Source: Tianweitania sediminis (GTDB lineage Bacteria > Pseudomonadota > Alphaproteobacteria > Rhizobiales > Rhizobiaceae). Taken from it: a stretch of DNA of 64,000 nucleotides. Position 1 is the first letter of the stretch. Each line of letters begins with the position of its first letter. This document shows positions 18,138-28,067 of the stretch, in pieces. The notes under the pieces were generated by a model that was given only the letters and a program-made list of their open reading frames with translations, did no database searches and had not been told where the DNA came from. The stretch covers positions 310,001 to 374,000 of the forward strand of contig NZ_JAGIYY010000004.1 of the NCBI RefSeq assembly GCF_017813335.1, written 5' to 3'. A program made the position numbers and the translations under genes.

Positions 18138-18740
18138 ATGGGCAGGATCGTGGATTTTCGGCCGCGGACACCAAAAGGGTGGGATCATCGGCCCGGGCGC
18201 GATGCGCAGCCCAGGCGGCGCGTTCGGCGCAGACGCCGCTCGGTGCTGCCGGACCGTCTCGGCTTTCTCGTTTTCGCGGCCCTGTGCGTGGGCGCCTTAG
18301 CGCTCCACGAAGACTGGTCGGAGCCGACCGTTGATCTGGTCGGCTATTTCCGCCCCGAGCCGGCGACGGCACCCTCGCGACCCAATCTCATCTCGCAGCG
18401 GTTTTCCTTATGTGGCAGCGGCCGACGGATAAACTGCGTGGTGGATGGCGACACGTTGTGGATCGGTGGGGAAAAGATCCGCGTGGCCGACATCAACACG
18501 CCCGAGACCGCGGAGCCGCAATGTCGCAGCGAGGCGCAGCTCGGCGAACGGGCCAAGCGCCGGCTGGTGGAACTGGTGAATGCCGGCCCCTTCGAGCTGC
18601 GGCAGACAGACCGCGACCAGGACCGCTATGGGCGCTCGCTTCGGGTGCTGGTGCGCAACGGCCGGTCGCTGGGCGCAACGCTGGTGGCCGAAGGGCTTGC
18701 GCATGGCTGGGATGGTGCGCGTCGCTCCTGGTGCGCTTGA
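18138..18740 (+). CDS. Membrane-anchored thermonuclease-like (SNase fold) protein
   Basis: A 200-residue protein. A basic N-terminus (about residues 1-38, many Arg) precedes one hydrophobic anchor (LGFLVFAALCVGALAL), then the staphylococcal-nuclease-like domain from about residue 95: INCVVDGDTLWIGGEKIRVA, then DINTPE with the catalytic-type Asp, and DRYGRSLRVLVRNG. ATG 18138 is preceded by GGGAGGTGG. Likely an extracytoplasmic nuclease; family members often lack proof of activity. Confidence 0.82.
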   Translation: MGRIVDFRPRTPKGWDHRPGRDAQPRRRVRRRRRSVLPDRLGFLVFAALCVGALALHEDWSEPTVDLVGYFRPEPATAPSRPNLISQRFSLCGSGRRINCVVDGDTLWIGGEKIRVADINTPETAEPQCRSEAQLGERAKRRLVELVNAGPFELRQTDRDQDRYGRSLRVLVRNGRSLGATLVAEGLAHGWDGARRSWCA

Positions 18741-18908
18741 AGATTTCGCCGGGCAGCGCTCACCCGATCTTGCGCAGCATCATTTCAATTCCAATATGAC
18801 GTTCATCGGGGTCCGGGCCCCTCTGGCTGAAGCTCTCAGAGCTACAGCGATGTCGGACCCTCTCAGCAGTTGAGCCTGCGGGCTCGTGAGCGAGAGGTTT
18901 TGTCGTCC

Positions 18909-19370
18909 ATGTCGTCTTTCCGTTCCTTTGTGCGTCCTGGACCCGCTTCTGCGGAAACCGAAGCGGCGGTTTTGCAGCGTTTGGAGCACCTGTCGGTGTT
19001 TCTCGACAGCGCCTTTCGCGTGCCGGTGATCGGAACGCGCGTCGGTGCCGATGCGCTGTTGAACGTCGTTCCAGGCTTCGGCGTCCTGTTTGCGAAGTCG
19101 CTGTCGGCCTACATCATCTGGGAAGCGCATCGGTTGGGCGTTCCGCGTCGGACACTTGCCAAGATGCTGACTAATCTCGGAGTCGACTTTGGCATCAGCA
19201 TCGTGCCGCTGGCGGGCTGGGTGGGTGACGCCTTTTTCCGTGCCAACCTGCGCAATCTCAACCTGCTGAAAGCGCATCTGCATGAGCGCAAGGCGGGCTA
19301 CCGGCCGCAGGCTGGGGCTCGGACGGCCGCTCCTGTGATTGACGGGCAGTGGGTGCGCAACCCCGCTTGA
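18909..19370 (+). CDS. DUF4112 domain protein
   Basis: A roughly 153-residue protein. The segment LDSAFRVPVIGTRVGADALL, then NVVPGFGVLFAKSLSAYIIW and GVDFGISIVPLAGWVGDAFF, is the DUF4112 family signature; two hydrophobic helices suggest membrane association. ATG 18909 chosen; a TTG at 18870 in frame would add 13 residues. Function unknown. It lies in a run of small stress-linked genes. Confidence 0.85.
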   Translation: MSSFRSFVRPGPASAETEAAVLQRLEHLSVFLDSAFRVPVIGTRVGADALLNVVPGFGVLFAKSLSAYIIWEAHRLGVPRRTLAKMLTNLGVDFGISIVPLAGWVGDAFFRANLRNLNLLKAHLHERKAGYRPQAGARTAAPVIDGQWVRNPA

Positions 19371-19379
19371 TCGCCTTCG

Positions 19380-19404
19380 GGAACCGCTCGGGCGCTTGAC
19401 GGTT
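19380..19404 (+). promoter_or_regulatory. EcfG-type general stress promoter
   Basis: GGAAC at 19380-19384, 18 bp, TT at 19403-19404 (CGGTT at 19400-19404). It lies 51 bp upstream of the small hydrophilic protein gene and just after the DUF4112 stop. Confidence 0.7.
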
Positions 19405-19454
19405 GCTTCTTCAGAAGGCAGCGGCGGGCCGCTGCTCAAGAAGGAGATTTCGCG

Positions 19455-19703
19455 ATGATCGACGACAAGTCCCCAGGCGCCGGCGCAAGCCTGCCATCCC
19501 AGGCGCAGGACGCCAAGCCGCAGTCATCCTCCACGTCCCACACCAGCGGCCAAGGCAAGGACCGAGGCAGCGTCGAAGGCGATGCGCGCGGCCAGTTTGT
19601 GCAATCACAACACGGCAAGGAAAACAACGGCGTTTCCAGTGCCAGCCCTCGCGTCACCACCGGCACGGATGATGCGACGTTTGAGAATGATCCGGGCGAC
19701 TGA
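19455..19703 (+). CDS. Small hydrophilic, probably disordered protein
   Basis: An 82-residue protein, MIDDKSPGAGASLPSQAQ and onward, rich in Ser, Gln, Gly, Asp and Thr and without hydrophobic segments; it is expected to be unstructured. AAGAAGGAG precedes ATG 19455. A GGAAC-N18-TT promoter directly upstream places it in the general stress regulon, where small hydrophilic proteins are frequent. No family recognised. Confidence 0.7.
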   Translation: MIDDKSPGAGASLPSQAQDAKPQSSSTSHTSGQGKDRGSVEGDARGQFVQSQHGKENNGVSSASPRVTTGTDDATFENDPGD

Positions 19704-19710
19704 AATCGCT

Positions 19711-20187
19711 TCAGATCCAGCGCCGCACCTTCTTGCGGTAATCGCGGTACCGCTTGCCGAAAACAGCGTCCAGATGCCGCTCCTCGGGCTTGATTGCCAC
19801 AGCCTGCAAGATCAGGCAGGCGATCAGCCCGAAAATGAAGAACCACAAGCTTCCAATGAGAAAGCCGAGGCCGAACATCAGCATCGCCATGCCAAGATAG
19901 ATCGGGTTGCGCGAAATCTTGAACACGCCGTCCGTGACAAGGTGCTGAGCGGCGCGATCAGGGCGGATGGTGGTGTTCTCGCGACGGAACTGCCGTGCGG
20001 TGGCGCCAACCAGCGCCAGCCCACAAAGCACGGCGATTGCGCCAAGCATGAACAGGACATCGGCCAAGGGCCGGCCGATCCAGGGCAGCGGCAGCAAAGC
20101 ATGTCCAGCGAAACTGAGAGCCAGAACGGCGGCCAGCACGAGAACGGGCAGGGGCGAGCGCATCGGCGCGCTACGGGCATCACTCAT
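19711..20187 (-). CDS. Isoprenylcysteine carboxyl methyltransferase (ICMT)-like membrane protein
   Basis: A 158-residue protein with four hydrophobic helices. The C-terminal part has ICMT/PEMT family marks: HLVTDGVFKISRNPIYLGM and KPEERHLDAVFGKRYRDYRK, the SAM-binding region (RNPxY and EE motifs). Such bacterial proteins methylate small thiols or lipids. ATG at 20187 overlaps the stop of the upstream DUF1624 gene (ATGAGTGA), indicating a two-gene operon. Substrate unknown. Confidence 0.83.
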   Translation of the reverse strand: MSDARSAPMRSPLPVLVLAAVLALSFAGHALLPLPWIGRPLADVLFMLGAIAVLCGLALVGATARQFRRENTTIRPDRAAQHLVTDGVFKISRNPIYLGMAMLMFGLGFLIGSLWFFIFGLIACLILQAVAIKPEERHLDAVFGKRYRDYRKKVRRWI

Positions 20188-21181
20188 CGTCGCTTCCTTC
20201 CAATTGCTCCAGGTCCGTTTGGCTCGTGCAGAACCCGGCGATCTTGTTGAGTTGCGCTTGCATCGCAGGATCGCTGGCGCTGCGGTCAAAGGCGGTAATG
20301 CCCCCTTCCAGGAGCCCGACCTGGTCCAGAACGCAGCCGCAATAGCTTTGGCAGAACGAGGCCCCGCGCACAGGGGTGCATTGCGCGCGGCATGCATTGC
20401 GAAAGCCCGCTACCGGGTCCGGCGGCGGCGGCGGGGCAATTTGCGTCGCAAGCCAGACCAGGCTGATCAGCACCGGCTGGTGGATAAGGTAAAAGGCGAG
20501 GCTGTGCCGACCGCCCCATTCCAGAGGGGAGAAAATGCTCGGCGGTGACCATGTCCGCAACCGGTCCATGAGCCCGCTTGCCCGGCCGATCTTCGCCGCT
20601 GCCATGCCAAGCAGCACGGCACCGAACCACGGAAACAGCGGCACATAATCATTGGAGTGCGGGTTCTCCGACGATAGCCCAACCCACCAAAGCCAGGGTG
20701 TGTTGAAGCTGTCGCTGCGGAAGAACCATGGCAGGGCGATCACCGCTGCGGCCGCGAGCACCAGAACAAAAGCGGGAAGTCGCAGAAGGAGCACGCCGAG
20801 CAGGCTTGCCAGCGCGATCTGGTGGAGAATGCCGAAGAAGATGAAGCCGCCGGGTACAGCAAACCAGGTTACAAGCGAGATCGCCGCAGCGGCCCCGGCA
20901 ACCTGAGCCAAGCGGAGGAGAAAGGGGCGCCAGCGAACTCCCTTCGCGTGGGCAAGAACCAGGCTGACGCCGGCAAGAAACAGGAAGCTCGAGGCGATGC
21001 ACCGGGCAAACAGCCGCCAACCGCCGAACGCAGTCAGGCCTGGTGAAAGGTAGCCGAAGAATTCGAGGTCCCAGGTGAAGTGGTAGATCGCCATGGCCAC
21101 GAGGGCCGCGCCACGTCCGATGTCGATGGCGCGGATGCGAGCCGAAGGGGAGGCGGAGGGAACCGTGGGATCTGTCATCAT
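20180..21181 (-). CDS. DUF1624 / heparan-alpha-glucosaminide N-acetyltransferase-like membrane protein
   Basis: A 333-residue integral membrane acyltransferase-like protein: RIRAIDIGRGAALVAMAIYH at the start, WDLEFFGY, LAGVSLVLAHAKG, and HSLAFYLIHQPVLISL near the end of the membrane part are DUF1624 hallmarks. The last 70 residues form a cytoplasmic Cys-containing tail (NACRAQCTP and SFCQSYCGCVLDQ). ATG 21181 follows AAAGGC. Coupled to the ICMT-like gene by an 8-bp overlap. Acceptor unknown. Confidence 0.82.
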   Translation of the reverse strand: MMTDPTVPSASPSARIRAIDIGRGAALVAMAIYHFTWDLEFFGYLSPGLTAFGGWRLFARCIASSFLFLAGVSLVLAHAKGVRWRPFLLRLAQVAGAAAAISLVTWFAVPGGFIFFGILHQIALASLLGVLLLRLPAFVLVLAAAAVIALPWFFRSDSFNTPWLWWVGLSSENPHSNDYVPLFPWFGAVLLGMAAAKIGRASGLMDRLRTWSPPSIFSPLEWGGRHSLAFYLIHQPVLISLVWLATQIAPPPPPDPVAGFRNACRAQCTPVRGASFCQSYCGCVLDQVGLLEGGITAFDRSASDPAMQAQLNKIAGFCTSQTDLEQLEGSDDE

Positions 21182-21374
21182 GCAGCCTTTGCCGCATTTG
21201 CGCGGAGGAAGAAACAAAGCGGGAGCCGGTCTCCCTTCATCAGTCTTTTGCAACCGCGCCGGACCCTTGCGGAGGCCATGCTCCACAACTTATTTGTGTC
21301 GGGCACTTCCATATCTGATTCCCTTCGACCCGACCTGTTTGGCGACGGAATCCTAGCCTGAAGAGGGACTATTC

Positions 21375-22010
21375 ATGAGAGATCCGGTTGAACGCGCCAT
21401 GAGCCTGGTCCCGATGGTCGTCGAACAGACGAACCGTGGCGAGCGCGCCTATGATATTTTCTCGCGCCTCCTGAAGGAGCGCATCATCTTCATCACCGGT
21501 CCGGTGGAAGACGGCATGGCGACGCTGGTTTGCGCGCAGCTGCTGTTTCTTGAAGCCGAGAACCCGAAGAAGGAGATTGCGCTTTACATCAACTCGCCAG
21601 GTGGCGTGGTGACGTCGGGCATGGCGATCTATGACACGATGCAGTTCATCAAGCCCGCCGTGTCGACGTTGTGTGTCGGCCAGGCAGCGTCCATGGGCTC
21701 GCTGTTGTTGTGCGCTGGCCACCCGGACATGCGCTTTGCTACGCCCAACGCGCGTATCATGGTGCACCAGCCGTCCGGCGGCTTTTCCGGCCAGGCGTCC
21801 GACATTGAGCGCCATGCCCAGGACATCATCAAGCTCAAGCGCCGCTTGAACGAGGTGTATGTGAAGCACACCGGCAAGGATTATGAGACGATCGAGCGCA
21901 CGCTGGATCGCGATCATTTCCTGACGGCGGATGAGGCCAAGGAGTTCGGCCTGATCGACAAGGTCATCTCCAGCCGTGAGGCGATGGAGACGGCGGTCGC
22001 GGCGAGCTGA
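21375..22010 (+). CDS. clpP: ATP-dependent Clp protease proteolytic subunit
   Basis: A 211-residue serine protease forming the double-heptamer chamber that degrades substrates delivered by ClpX or ClpA. Catalytic triad in place: Ser106 (GQAASMGSL), His131 ([11 protein letters not shown]) and Asp180 (TLDRDHFL). The Y-I-N-S-P-G-G oxyanion/handle strand is at residues 71-77. Length agrees with alphaproteobacterial ClpP. It leads the clpP-clpX-lon-hupB block but has its own terminator before clpX. Confidence 0.98.
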   Translation: MRDPVERAMSLVPMVVEQTNRGERAYDIFSRLLKERIIFITGPVEDGMATLVCAQLLFLEAENPKKEIALYINSPGGVVTSGMAIYDTMQFIKPAVSTLCVGQAASMGSLLLCAGHPDMRFATPNARIMVHQPSGGFSGQASDIERHAQDIIKLKRRLNEVYVKHTGKDYETIERTLDRDHFLTADEAKEFGLIDKVISSREAMETAVAAS

Positions 22011-22033
22011 TTACCGGCTCACATCAAGGTGCA

Positions 22034-22065
22034 CCGCAGCCGCGCGATTTTCCGCGCGGCTGCGG
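22034..22065 (+). terminator. Rho-independent terminator after clpP
   Basis: CCGCAGCCGCGCG and its exact inverse CGCGCGGCTGCGG form a 13-bp stem with a 6-nt loop, 23 bp after the clpP stop; only a weak T-run follows. The remaining 22066-22353 (about 290 bp) is the clpX leader/promoter region with no gene seen. Confidence 0.8.
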
Positions 22066-22353
22066 CAATTCTGTCACAATTTCTTGTTCCCTCGGATCAT
22101 GCATGGGCCTACGTTAAGCCTATGTTGAGCTTCTGGCGTTGAGATTCCGCTTCGGGGTTGCATCGCCGGAATCACCGGGCGAGCTACAGGAGTTCAGATC
22201 TGGGTCGATCTTTGCCGGAACATCGAGATCAATCTGAACTGCTCAGCCGGTCAGGCGTTCGGTGCGCCACTGGCCGGGAACCCAGGATAACGGGAACCCA
22301 CTCACCGATGGATGCAGCCGCTTTCGGGCGGCGTGAGCGAAAGGACTAGTTTG

Positions 22354-23625
<1,272 letters not shown>

Positions 23626-23647
23626 TCCGTTTGCCGTGAAGAAAATG

Positions 23648-23685
23648 GCCCGCCGATCCGCCTGTTTGGGTGCTCGGCGGGCTTT
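23648..23685 (+). terminator. Probable terminator after clpX
   Basis: GCCCGCCGA...TCGGCGGGC stem (9 bp, 17-nt loop) followed by TTT, 22 bp after the clpX stop. Weak T-run. Confidence 0.6.
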
Positions 23686-23728
23686 GCGCATCAAGCGTCC
23701 AACGGGCTGTGATCGACCCCGCTGGAGG

Positions 23729-23759
23729 CTTGAAACCAGCGCCGGGTATAGCCACCTAA
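23729..23759 (+). promoter_or_regulatory. Possible heat-shock (sigma-32) promoter for lon
   Basis: CTTGAAA at 23729-23735 and CCACCTAA at 23752-23759 approximate the RpoH -35 and -10 elements; the spacing is 1-2 bp longer than the usual alphaproteobacterial form. It sits 140 bp before lon, a standard heat-shock gene. Confidence 0.35.
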
Positions 23760-23898
23760 CATCCTGTGAGGCTGTTCCCGAAAATTTCCGTGCTGTGATC
23801 CGGGCCGATGCAAATCGCCCGTAGGCGGACTTCGATGCGGCCGTTATTATGAGACTCGCTTCCGGCCATCAGGCGTTGGCGAGGTGAAAGGCAAGAGA

Positions 23899-26304
23899 AT
23901 GACCAAAGCTCCACGCTCTTCAGGGTCTGGTACTTTCGCAGTGCTGCCGCTGCGCGACATCGTGGTTTTCCCCCACATGATCGTGCCGCTTTTTGTGGGC
24001 CGTGAAAAGTCCATCAAGGCGCTTGAAGAAGTCATGGGCTCCGACAAGCAGATCCTGCTTGCGACCCAGATGAACGCGGCCGACGATGATCCTGCGTCGG
24101 ACGCCATCTTCGATGTCGGCACGCTGGCCAATGTGCTGCAACTCCTCAAACTTCCCGACGGGACGGTGAAGGTGCTGGTTGAAGGCACTGCGCGCGCCAA
24201 GATCACCGAGTTCACCGACCGCGAAGACTTCCACGAGTCCCGAGCCGTTGTTCTCGAAGAACCGGAAGAGGAAGAGGTCGAAATCGAGGCCCTTGCCCGC
24301 TCCGTGGTCGCGGACTTCGAAAACTACGTCAAGCTGAACAAGAAGATTTCGCCGGAAGTGGTTGGCGCCGCCAGCCAGATCGACGATTATTCCAAGCTTG
24401 CCGACACGATCGCATCGCATCTCGCGATCAAGATCCCCGAGAAGCAGGAGATGCTCGGTACGCTGTCCGTGCGCGAGCGTCTCGAGAAGGCCATGGGCTT
24501 CATGGAAGCCGAAATCTCGGTGCTTCAGGTAGAAAAGCGCATCCGCTCCCGCGTCAAGCGGCAGATGGAGAAGACGCAGCGCGAATACTACCTCAACGAG
24601 CAAATGAAGGCGATCCAGAAGGAACTCGGCGAAGGCGAGGACGGCCGCGACGAAGCTGCCGAACTGGAAGCACGCATCAAGAAGACCAAGCTTTCCAAGG
24701 AAGCTCGCGAAAAGGCCGACGCTGAGCTGAAGAAGCTCAAGACGATGTCGCCGATGTCTGCGGAAGCGACCGTCGTGCGCAATTACCTCGACTGGCTACT
24801 TTCGATTCCCTGGGGCAAGAACTCCAAGGTTCGGACGGATCTCGCCTTTTCCGAGGAGGTGCTCGATTCCGATCACTTCGGCTTGGACAAGGTCAAGGAG
24901 CGCATCGTCGAGTATCTCGCTGTCCAGAGCCGACAGAAGAAGCTGAAGGGGCCGATCCTGTGCCTCGTCGGACCTCCCGGCGTCGGCAAGACCTCGCTTG
25001 CGCGTTCCATCGCCAAGGCAACCGGCCGTGAATATGTCCGTATGGCGCTTGGCGGCGTTCGCGACGAAGCCGAGATTCGTGGTCACCGCCGGACCTATAT
25101 CGGCTCCATGCCGGGCAAGGTTCTTCAGTCGATGAAGAAGGCCAAGAAGTCCAACCCGCTCTTCCTTCTCGACGAAATCGACAAGATGGGCCAGGATTTC
25201 CGTGGTGATCCGTCGTCCGCTCTGCTGGAGGTGCTTGATCCGGAACAGAACTCGACCTTCATGGATCACTATCTTGAGGTCGAATACGACCTGTCGAGCG
25301 TCATGTTCGTGACGACGGCAAACACGATGAACATTCCTGGCCCGCTTCTGGACCGCATGGAAGTCATCCGCATCGCCGGCTACACGGAAGACGAGAAGGT
25401 CGAGATTGCCAAGCGGCACCTGCTGCCAAAGGCGATCCGCGATCATGCGCTTCAGCCAAGTGAGTTTGCGATCACTGATGGTGCGATCCGTCAGATCATC
25501 CAGACCTACACCCGGGAAGCCGGCGTGCGCAGCCTGGAACGCGAGCTGATGAAGCTTGGGCGCAAGGTGGTCACCGAGATCCTGCGGACCAAGAAGAAGT
25601 CCGTGAGCATCACGGAAGATAACCTCGCTGATTACCTCGGCGTTCCGCGCTACCGCTTCGGCATTGCGGAAACCGATGATCAGGTCGGCGTGGTGACGGG
25701 TCTCGCCTGGACCGAGGTTGGTGGTGAACTTCTGACGGTGGAAGCAGTCATGATGCCTGGCAAGGGCAAGATGACCGTGACCGGTAACCTGAAGGATGTG
25801 ATGAAGGAGTCGATTTCGGCGGCGGCATCTTATGTCCGCTCGCGTGCCATCGACTTCGGCATCGAACCGCCGATCTTCGACAAGCGCGACATCCACGTGC
25901 ACGTGCCGGAAGGCGCAACGCCGAAGGATGGTCCGTCGGCCGGCGTTGGCATGACCACGGCGATCGTGTCGGTGATGACCGGCATTCCGATCCGGGCAGA
26001 TGTCGCCATGACCGGCGAGATCACGCTTCGGGGCAGGGTGCTTCCGATCGGCGGCCTGAAGGAAAAGCTGCTTGCAGCACTTCGCGGCGGCATCAAGAAG
26101 GTGCTGATACCGGAAGAAAACGCAAAGGATCTGGCGGATATTCCGGACAACGTGAAGAGCGGACTGGAAATCGTTCCGGTCAGCCGGATCGGTGAAGTGC
26201 TCGAACATGCGCTGGTTCGCATGCCCACCCCGATCGAGTGGGTGGAGCCGGTGGAGCCGCCGGCCAAGGTGCTGGACGAAGCAGGCAAAGCGCTGGCGCA
26301 CTGA
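23899..26304 (+). CDS. lon: ATP-dependent Lon protease
   Basis: An 801-residue AAA+ serine protease degrading misfolded and regulatory proteins. N-terminal LON substrate domain (VLPLRDIVVFPHMIVPLF), central AAA module with GPPGVGKT and FLLDEIDKMG, and C-terminal protease domain with the Ser680 (KDGPSAGVG) and Lys723 (GGLKEKLLA) dyad. ATG 23899 chosen (MTKAPRSSGSG); an upstream GTG at 23884 would add five residues. Followed by a strong terminator. Confidence 0.98.
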   Translation: MTKAPRSSGSGTFAVLPLRDIVVFPHMIVPLFVGREKSIKALEEVMGSDKQILLATQMNAADDDPASDAIFDVGTLANVLQLLKLPDGTVKVLVEGTARAKITEFTDREDFHESRAVVLEEPEEEEVEIEALARSVVADFENYVKLNKKISPEVVGAASQIDDYSKLADTIASHLAIKIPEKQEMLGTLSVRERLEKAMGFMEAEISVLQVEKRIRSRVKRQMEKTQREYYLNEQMKAIQKELGEGEDGRDEAAELEARIKKTKLSKEAREKADAELKKLKTMSPMSAEATVVRNYLDWLLSIPWGKNSKVRTDLAFSEEVLDSDHFGLDKVKERIVEYLAVQSRQKKLKGPILCLVGPPGVGKTSLARSIAKATGREYVRMALGGVRDEAEIRGHRRTYIGSMPGKVLQSMKKAKKSNPLFLLDEIDKMGQDFRGDPSSALLEVLDPEQNSTFMDHYLEVEYDLSSVMFVTTANTMNIPGPLLDRMEVIRIAGYTEDEKVEIAKRHLLPKAIRDHALQPSEFAITDGAIRQIIQTYTREAGVRSLERELMKLGRKVVTEILRTKKKSVSITEDNLADYLGVPRYRFGIAETDDQVGVVTGLAWTEVGGELLTVEAVMMPGKGKMTVTGNLKDVMKESISAAASYVRSRAIDFGIEPPIFDKRDIHVHVPEGATPKDGPSAGVGMTTAIVSVMTGIPIRADVAMTGEITLRGRVLPIGGLKEKLLAALRGGIKKVLIPEENAKDLADIPDNVKSGLEIVPVSRIGEVLEHALVRMPTPIEWVEPVEPPAKVLDEAGKALAH

Positions 26305-26323
26305 CCAGCGGGTGCAGTAAAGA

Positions 26324-26349
26324 AGCCGGGCCTCGCGCCCGGCTTTTTC
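26324..26349 (+). terminator. Rho-independent terminator after lon
   Basis: AGCCGGGC-CTCGC-GCCCGGCT followed by TTTTTC, 20 bp after the lon stop. Confidence 0.92.
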
Positions 26350-26484
26350 ATGCGAAAACCCTTGGAAAAGCAGGAAACGCTTTACCCCGACGTCGATTCC
26401 GGCTTGGGTGCAAACCGGTTCAATCCTAGAGTTCGCGCCATTGAACCTGGTTCGACATCCAAGACATTTGAGAGGGAGAAATCG

Positions 26485-26757
26485 ATGAACAAGAATGAAC
26501 TCGTGTCTGCCGTTGCAGAAGCGACCAAGCTGTCCCGCAACGACGCGTCGGCAGCCGTGGAAGCGGTCTTCTCGACGATCACGACCGAGCTGAAGAATGG
26601 CGGCGACGTTCGTCTGGTCGGCTTTGGCAATTTCAGCGTTTCCAAGCGCGAAGCCACAACGGGCCGCAACCCGCAGACCGGCGCTGAAGTGAAGATCCCG
26701 GCGCGCAACGTTCCGAAGTTCTCGGCCGGTAAGGGCCTGAAGGACTCGGTGAACTAA
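26485..26757 (+). CDS. hupB: DNA-binding protein HU
   Basis: A 90-residue histone-like protein (MNKNELVSAVAEATKLSRND...). The HU/IHF signature GFGNFSVSKREATTGRNPQT and the beta-arm Pro of KIPARNVPKF are present. It bends and compacts DNA as a dimer. AGAGGGAGAA precedes ATG 26485. The lon-hup order is conserved across proteobacteria. Confidence 0.96.
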   Translation: MNKNELVSAVAEATKLSRNDASAAVEAVFSTITTELKNGGDVRLVGFGNFSVSKREATTGRNPQTGAEVKIPARNVPKFSAGKGLKDSVN

Positions 26758-26784
26758 GCTTCCCCCACGGAACTGATCGAAAAA

Positions 26785-26813
26785 AAGGCCGGATCATCGA
26801 TCCGGCCTTCTTT
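26785..26813. terminator. Bidirectional terminator between hupB and thiolase gene
   Basis: AAGGCCGGATC-ATC-GATCCGGCCTT, an 11-bp perfect stem with a 3-nt loop. It has an A-run before it and CTTTGTTT after it, so it can stop both convergent transcripts. Confidence 0.9.
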
Positions 26814-26834
26814 GTTTCGCCGGGGCGGCTTCTG

Positions 26835-28016
26835 TCAGAGCCGCTCGATCGCCATGGCGATCCCCTGGCCGCCGCCGATGCACATTGTGATAAGCCCGTA
26901 GCGGCCGCCTGTTTCGCGCAGATGGTAGAGCGCCTTGACCGTGAGAATCGCGCCGGTGGCGCCGACCGGATGGCCGAGGGCAATGGCTCCGCCATTCGGG
27001 TTGACCTTGTCGGGATCAAGGCCGAGTTCCCGGGAAACGGCCAACGCCTGCGAAGCGAACGCTTCATTCGACTCGATGACGTCGAAATCGCTGATCTTCA
27101 TGCCGGTGCGCTCGAGCAGATTCTTGACCGCAGGCACCGGACCGATGCCCATGACCCCAGGCTCGACGCCGGCATGCGCATAGCCAATGATCCGAGCGAG
27201 CGGCTTCAGCCCCTTCTGCTGGGCGTAGCTTTCGGAAGCCAGCACCACGGCGGCCGCCCCATCGTTGATGCCCGATGCATTGCCGGCCGTGACGCAGCCA
27301 TCCTGCTTGAACACGGTTTTCAGCGTGGCCAGGCTTTCTTCGGTGGTGTCCGGCTTCGGATGCTCGTCCGTATCGAACTGCACGGTCTTGCGCCCCTGCC
27401 TCACTTCGATCGGCAGGATCTGTTCCTTGAACTTGCCGCCCTCGATCGCAGCCTTCGCCCGGCGCTGGCTTTCAGCGGCGAACTTGTCCTGGTCCGTGCG
27501 CGAGATCTGCCAGCGCTCCGCAACGTTTTCGGCGGTGATGCCCATAATGCCGTTGCCGAACGGATCGGTCAGAACGCCGTTGAGACCGTCAACCAGGGTG
27601 GTGTCGCCGAGCTTCTGGCCGAAGCGGCCGGTTTGCAGGTAATGTGGCGACTTGCTCATCACTTCGGCGCCACCGGCCAGCGCGACGTCGGCATCACCCA
27701 GCATGATGTTTTGCGCGGCGGAGATGATCGCCTGCACACCCGAGCCGCACAGGCGGTTCAGCGTCATGGCTGGCGCTTCCTGCGGGATACCGGCCTCGAT
27801 GGCTGCGACTCGACCGAGATACGCGTCCTTGGGCCCGGTCGGGATGACGTTGCCGTAAACGACGTGTCCGACTTCCGCCGGCTCCACGCCCGCGCGTTTC
27901 ATGGCCTCGACGGCGACGGCCGCGCCGAGCTTCGCCGGCTCCTGGCCGGACAGGCTGCCGCCGAAGGTGCCGATGGCCGTTCGGGCGCCCGAAAGGATGA
28001 CCACGTTTTCTGACAT
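26835..28016 (-). CDS. Acetyl-CoA C-acetyltransferase (thiolase)
   Basis: A 393-residue thiolase that condenses or cleaves acetoacetyl-CoA and related 3-oxoacyl-CoAs. The acylated Cys lies in LNRLCGSGVQAI (near residue 89), the His in GGAIALGHPVGATG, and the second Cys in ITMCIGGGQG. Full length. ATG 28016 starts MSENVVILSGART. It lies 51 bp downstream of an enoyl-CoA hydratase gene on the same strand, forming a fatty- or aromatic-acid oxidation pair. Confidence 0.95.
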   Translation of the reverse strand: MSENVVILSGARTAIGTFGGSLSGQEPAKLGAAVAVEAMKRAGVEPAEVGHVVYGNVIPTGPKDAYLGRVAAIEAGIPQEAPAMTLNRLCGSGVQAIISAAQNIMLGDADVALAGGAEVMSKSPHYLQTGRFGQKLGDTTLVDGLNGVLTDPFGNGIMGITAENVAERWQISRTDQDKFAAESQRRAKAAIEGGKFKEQILPIEVRQGRKTVQFDTDEHPKPDTTEESLATLKTVFKQDGCVTAGNASGINDGAAAVVLASESYAQQKGLKPLARIIGYAHAGVEPGVMGIGPVPAVKNLLERTGMKISDFDVIESNEAFASQALAVSRELGLDPDKVNPNGGAIALGHPVGATGAILTVKALYHLRETGGRYGLITMCIGGGQGIAMAIERL

Positions 28017-28067
28017 TGCTTTGTTCCTTGCTGAGGGACCTCAGGCGGGTCCTTCGTTGCTGTGGGT

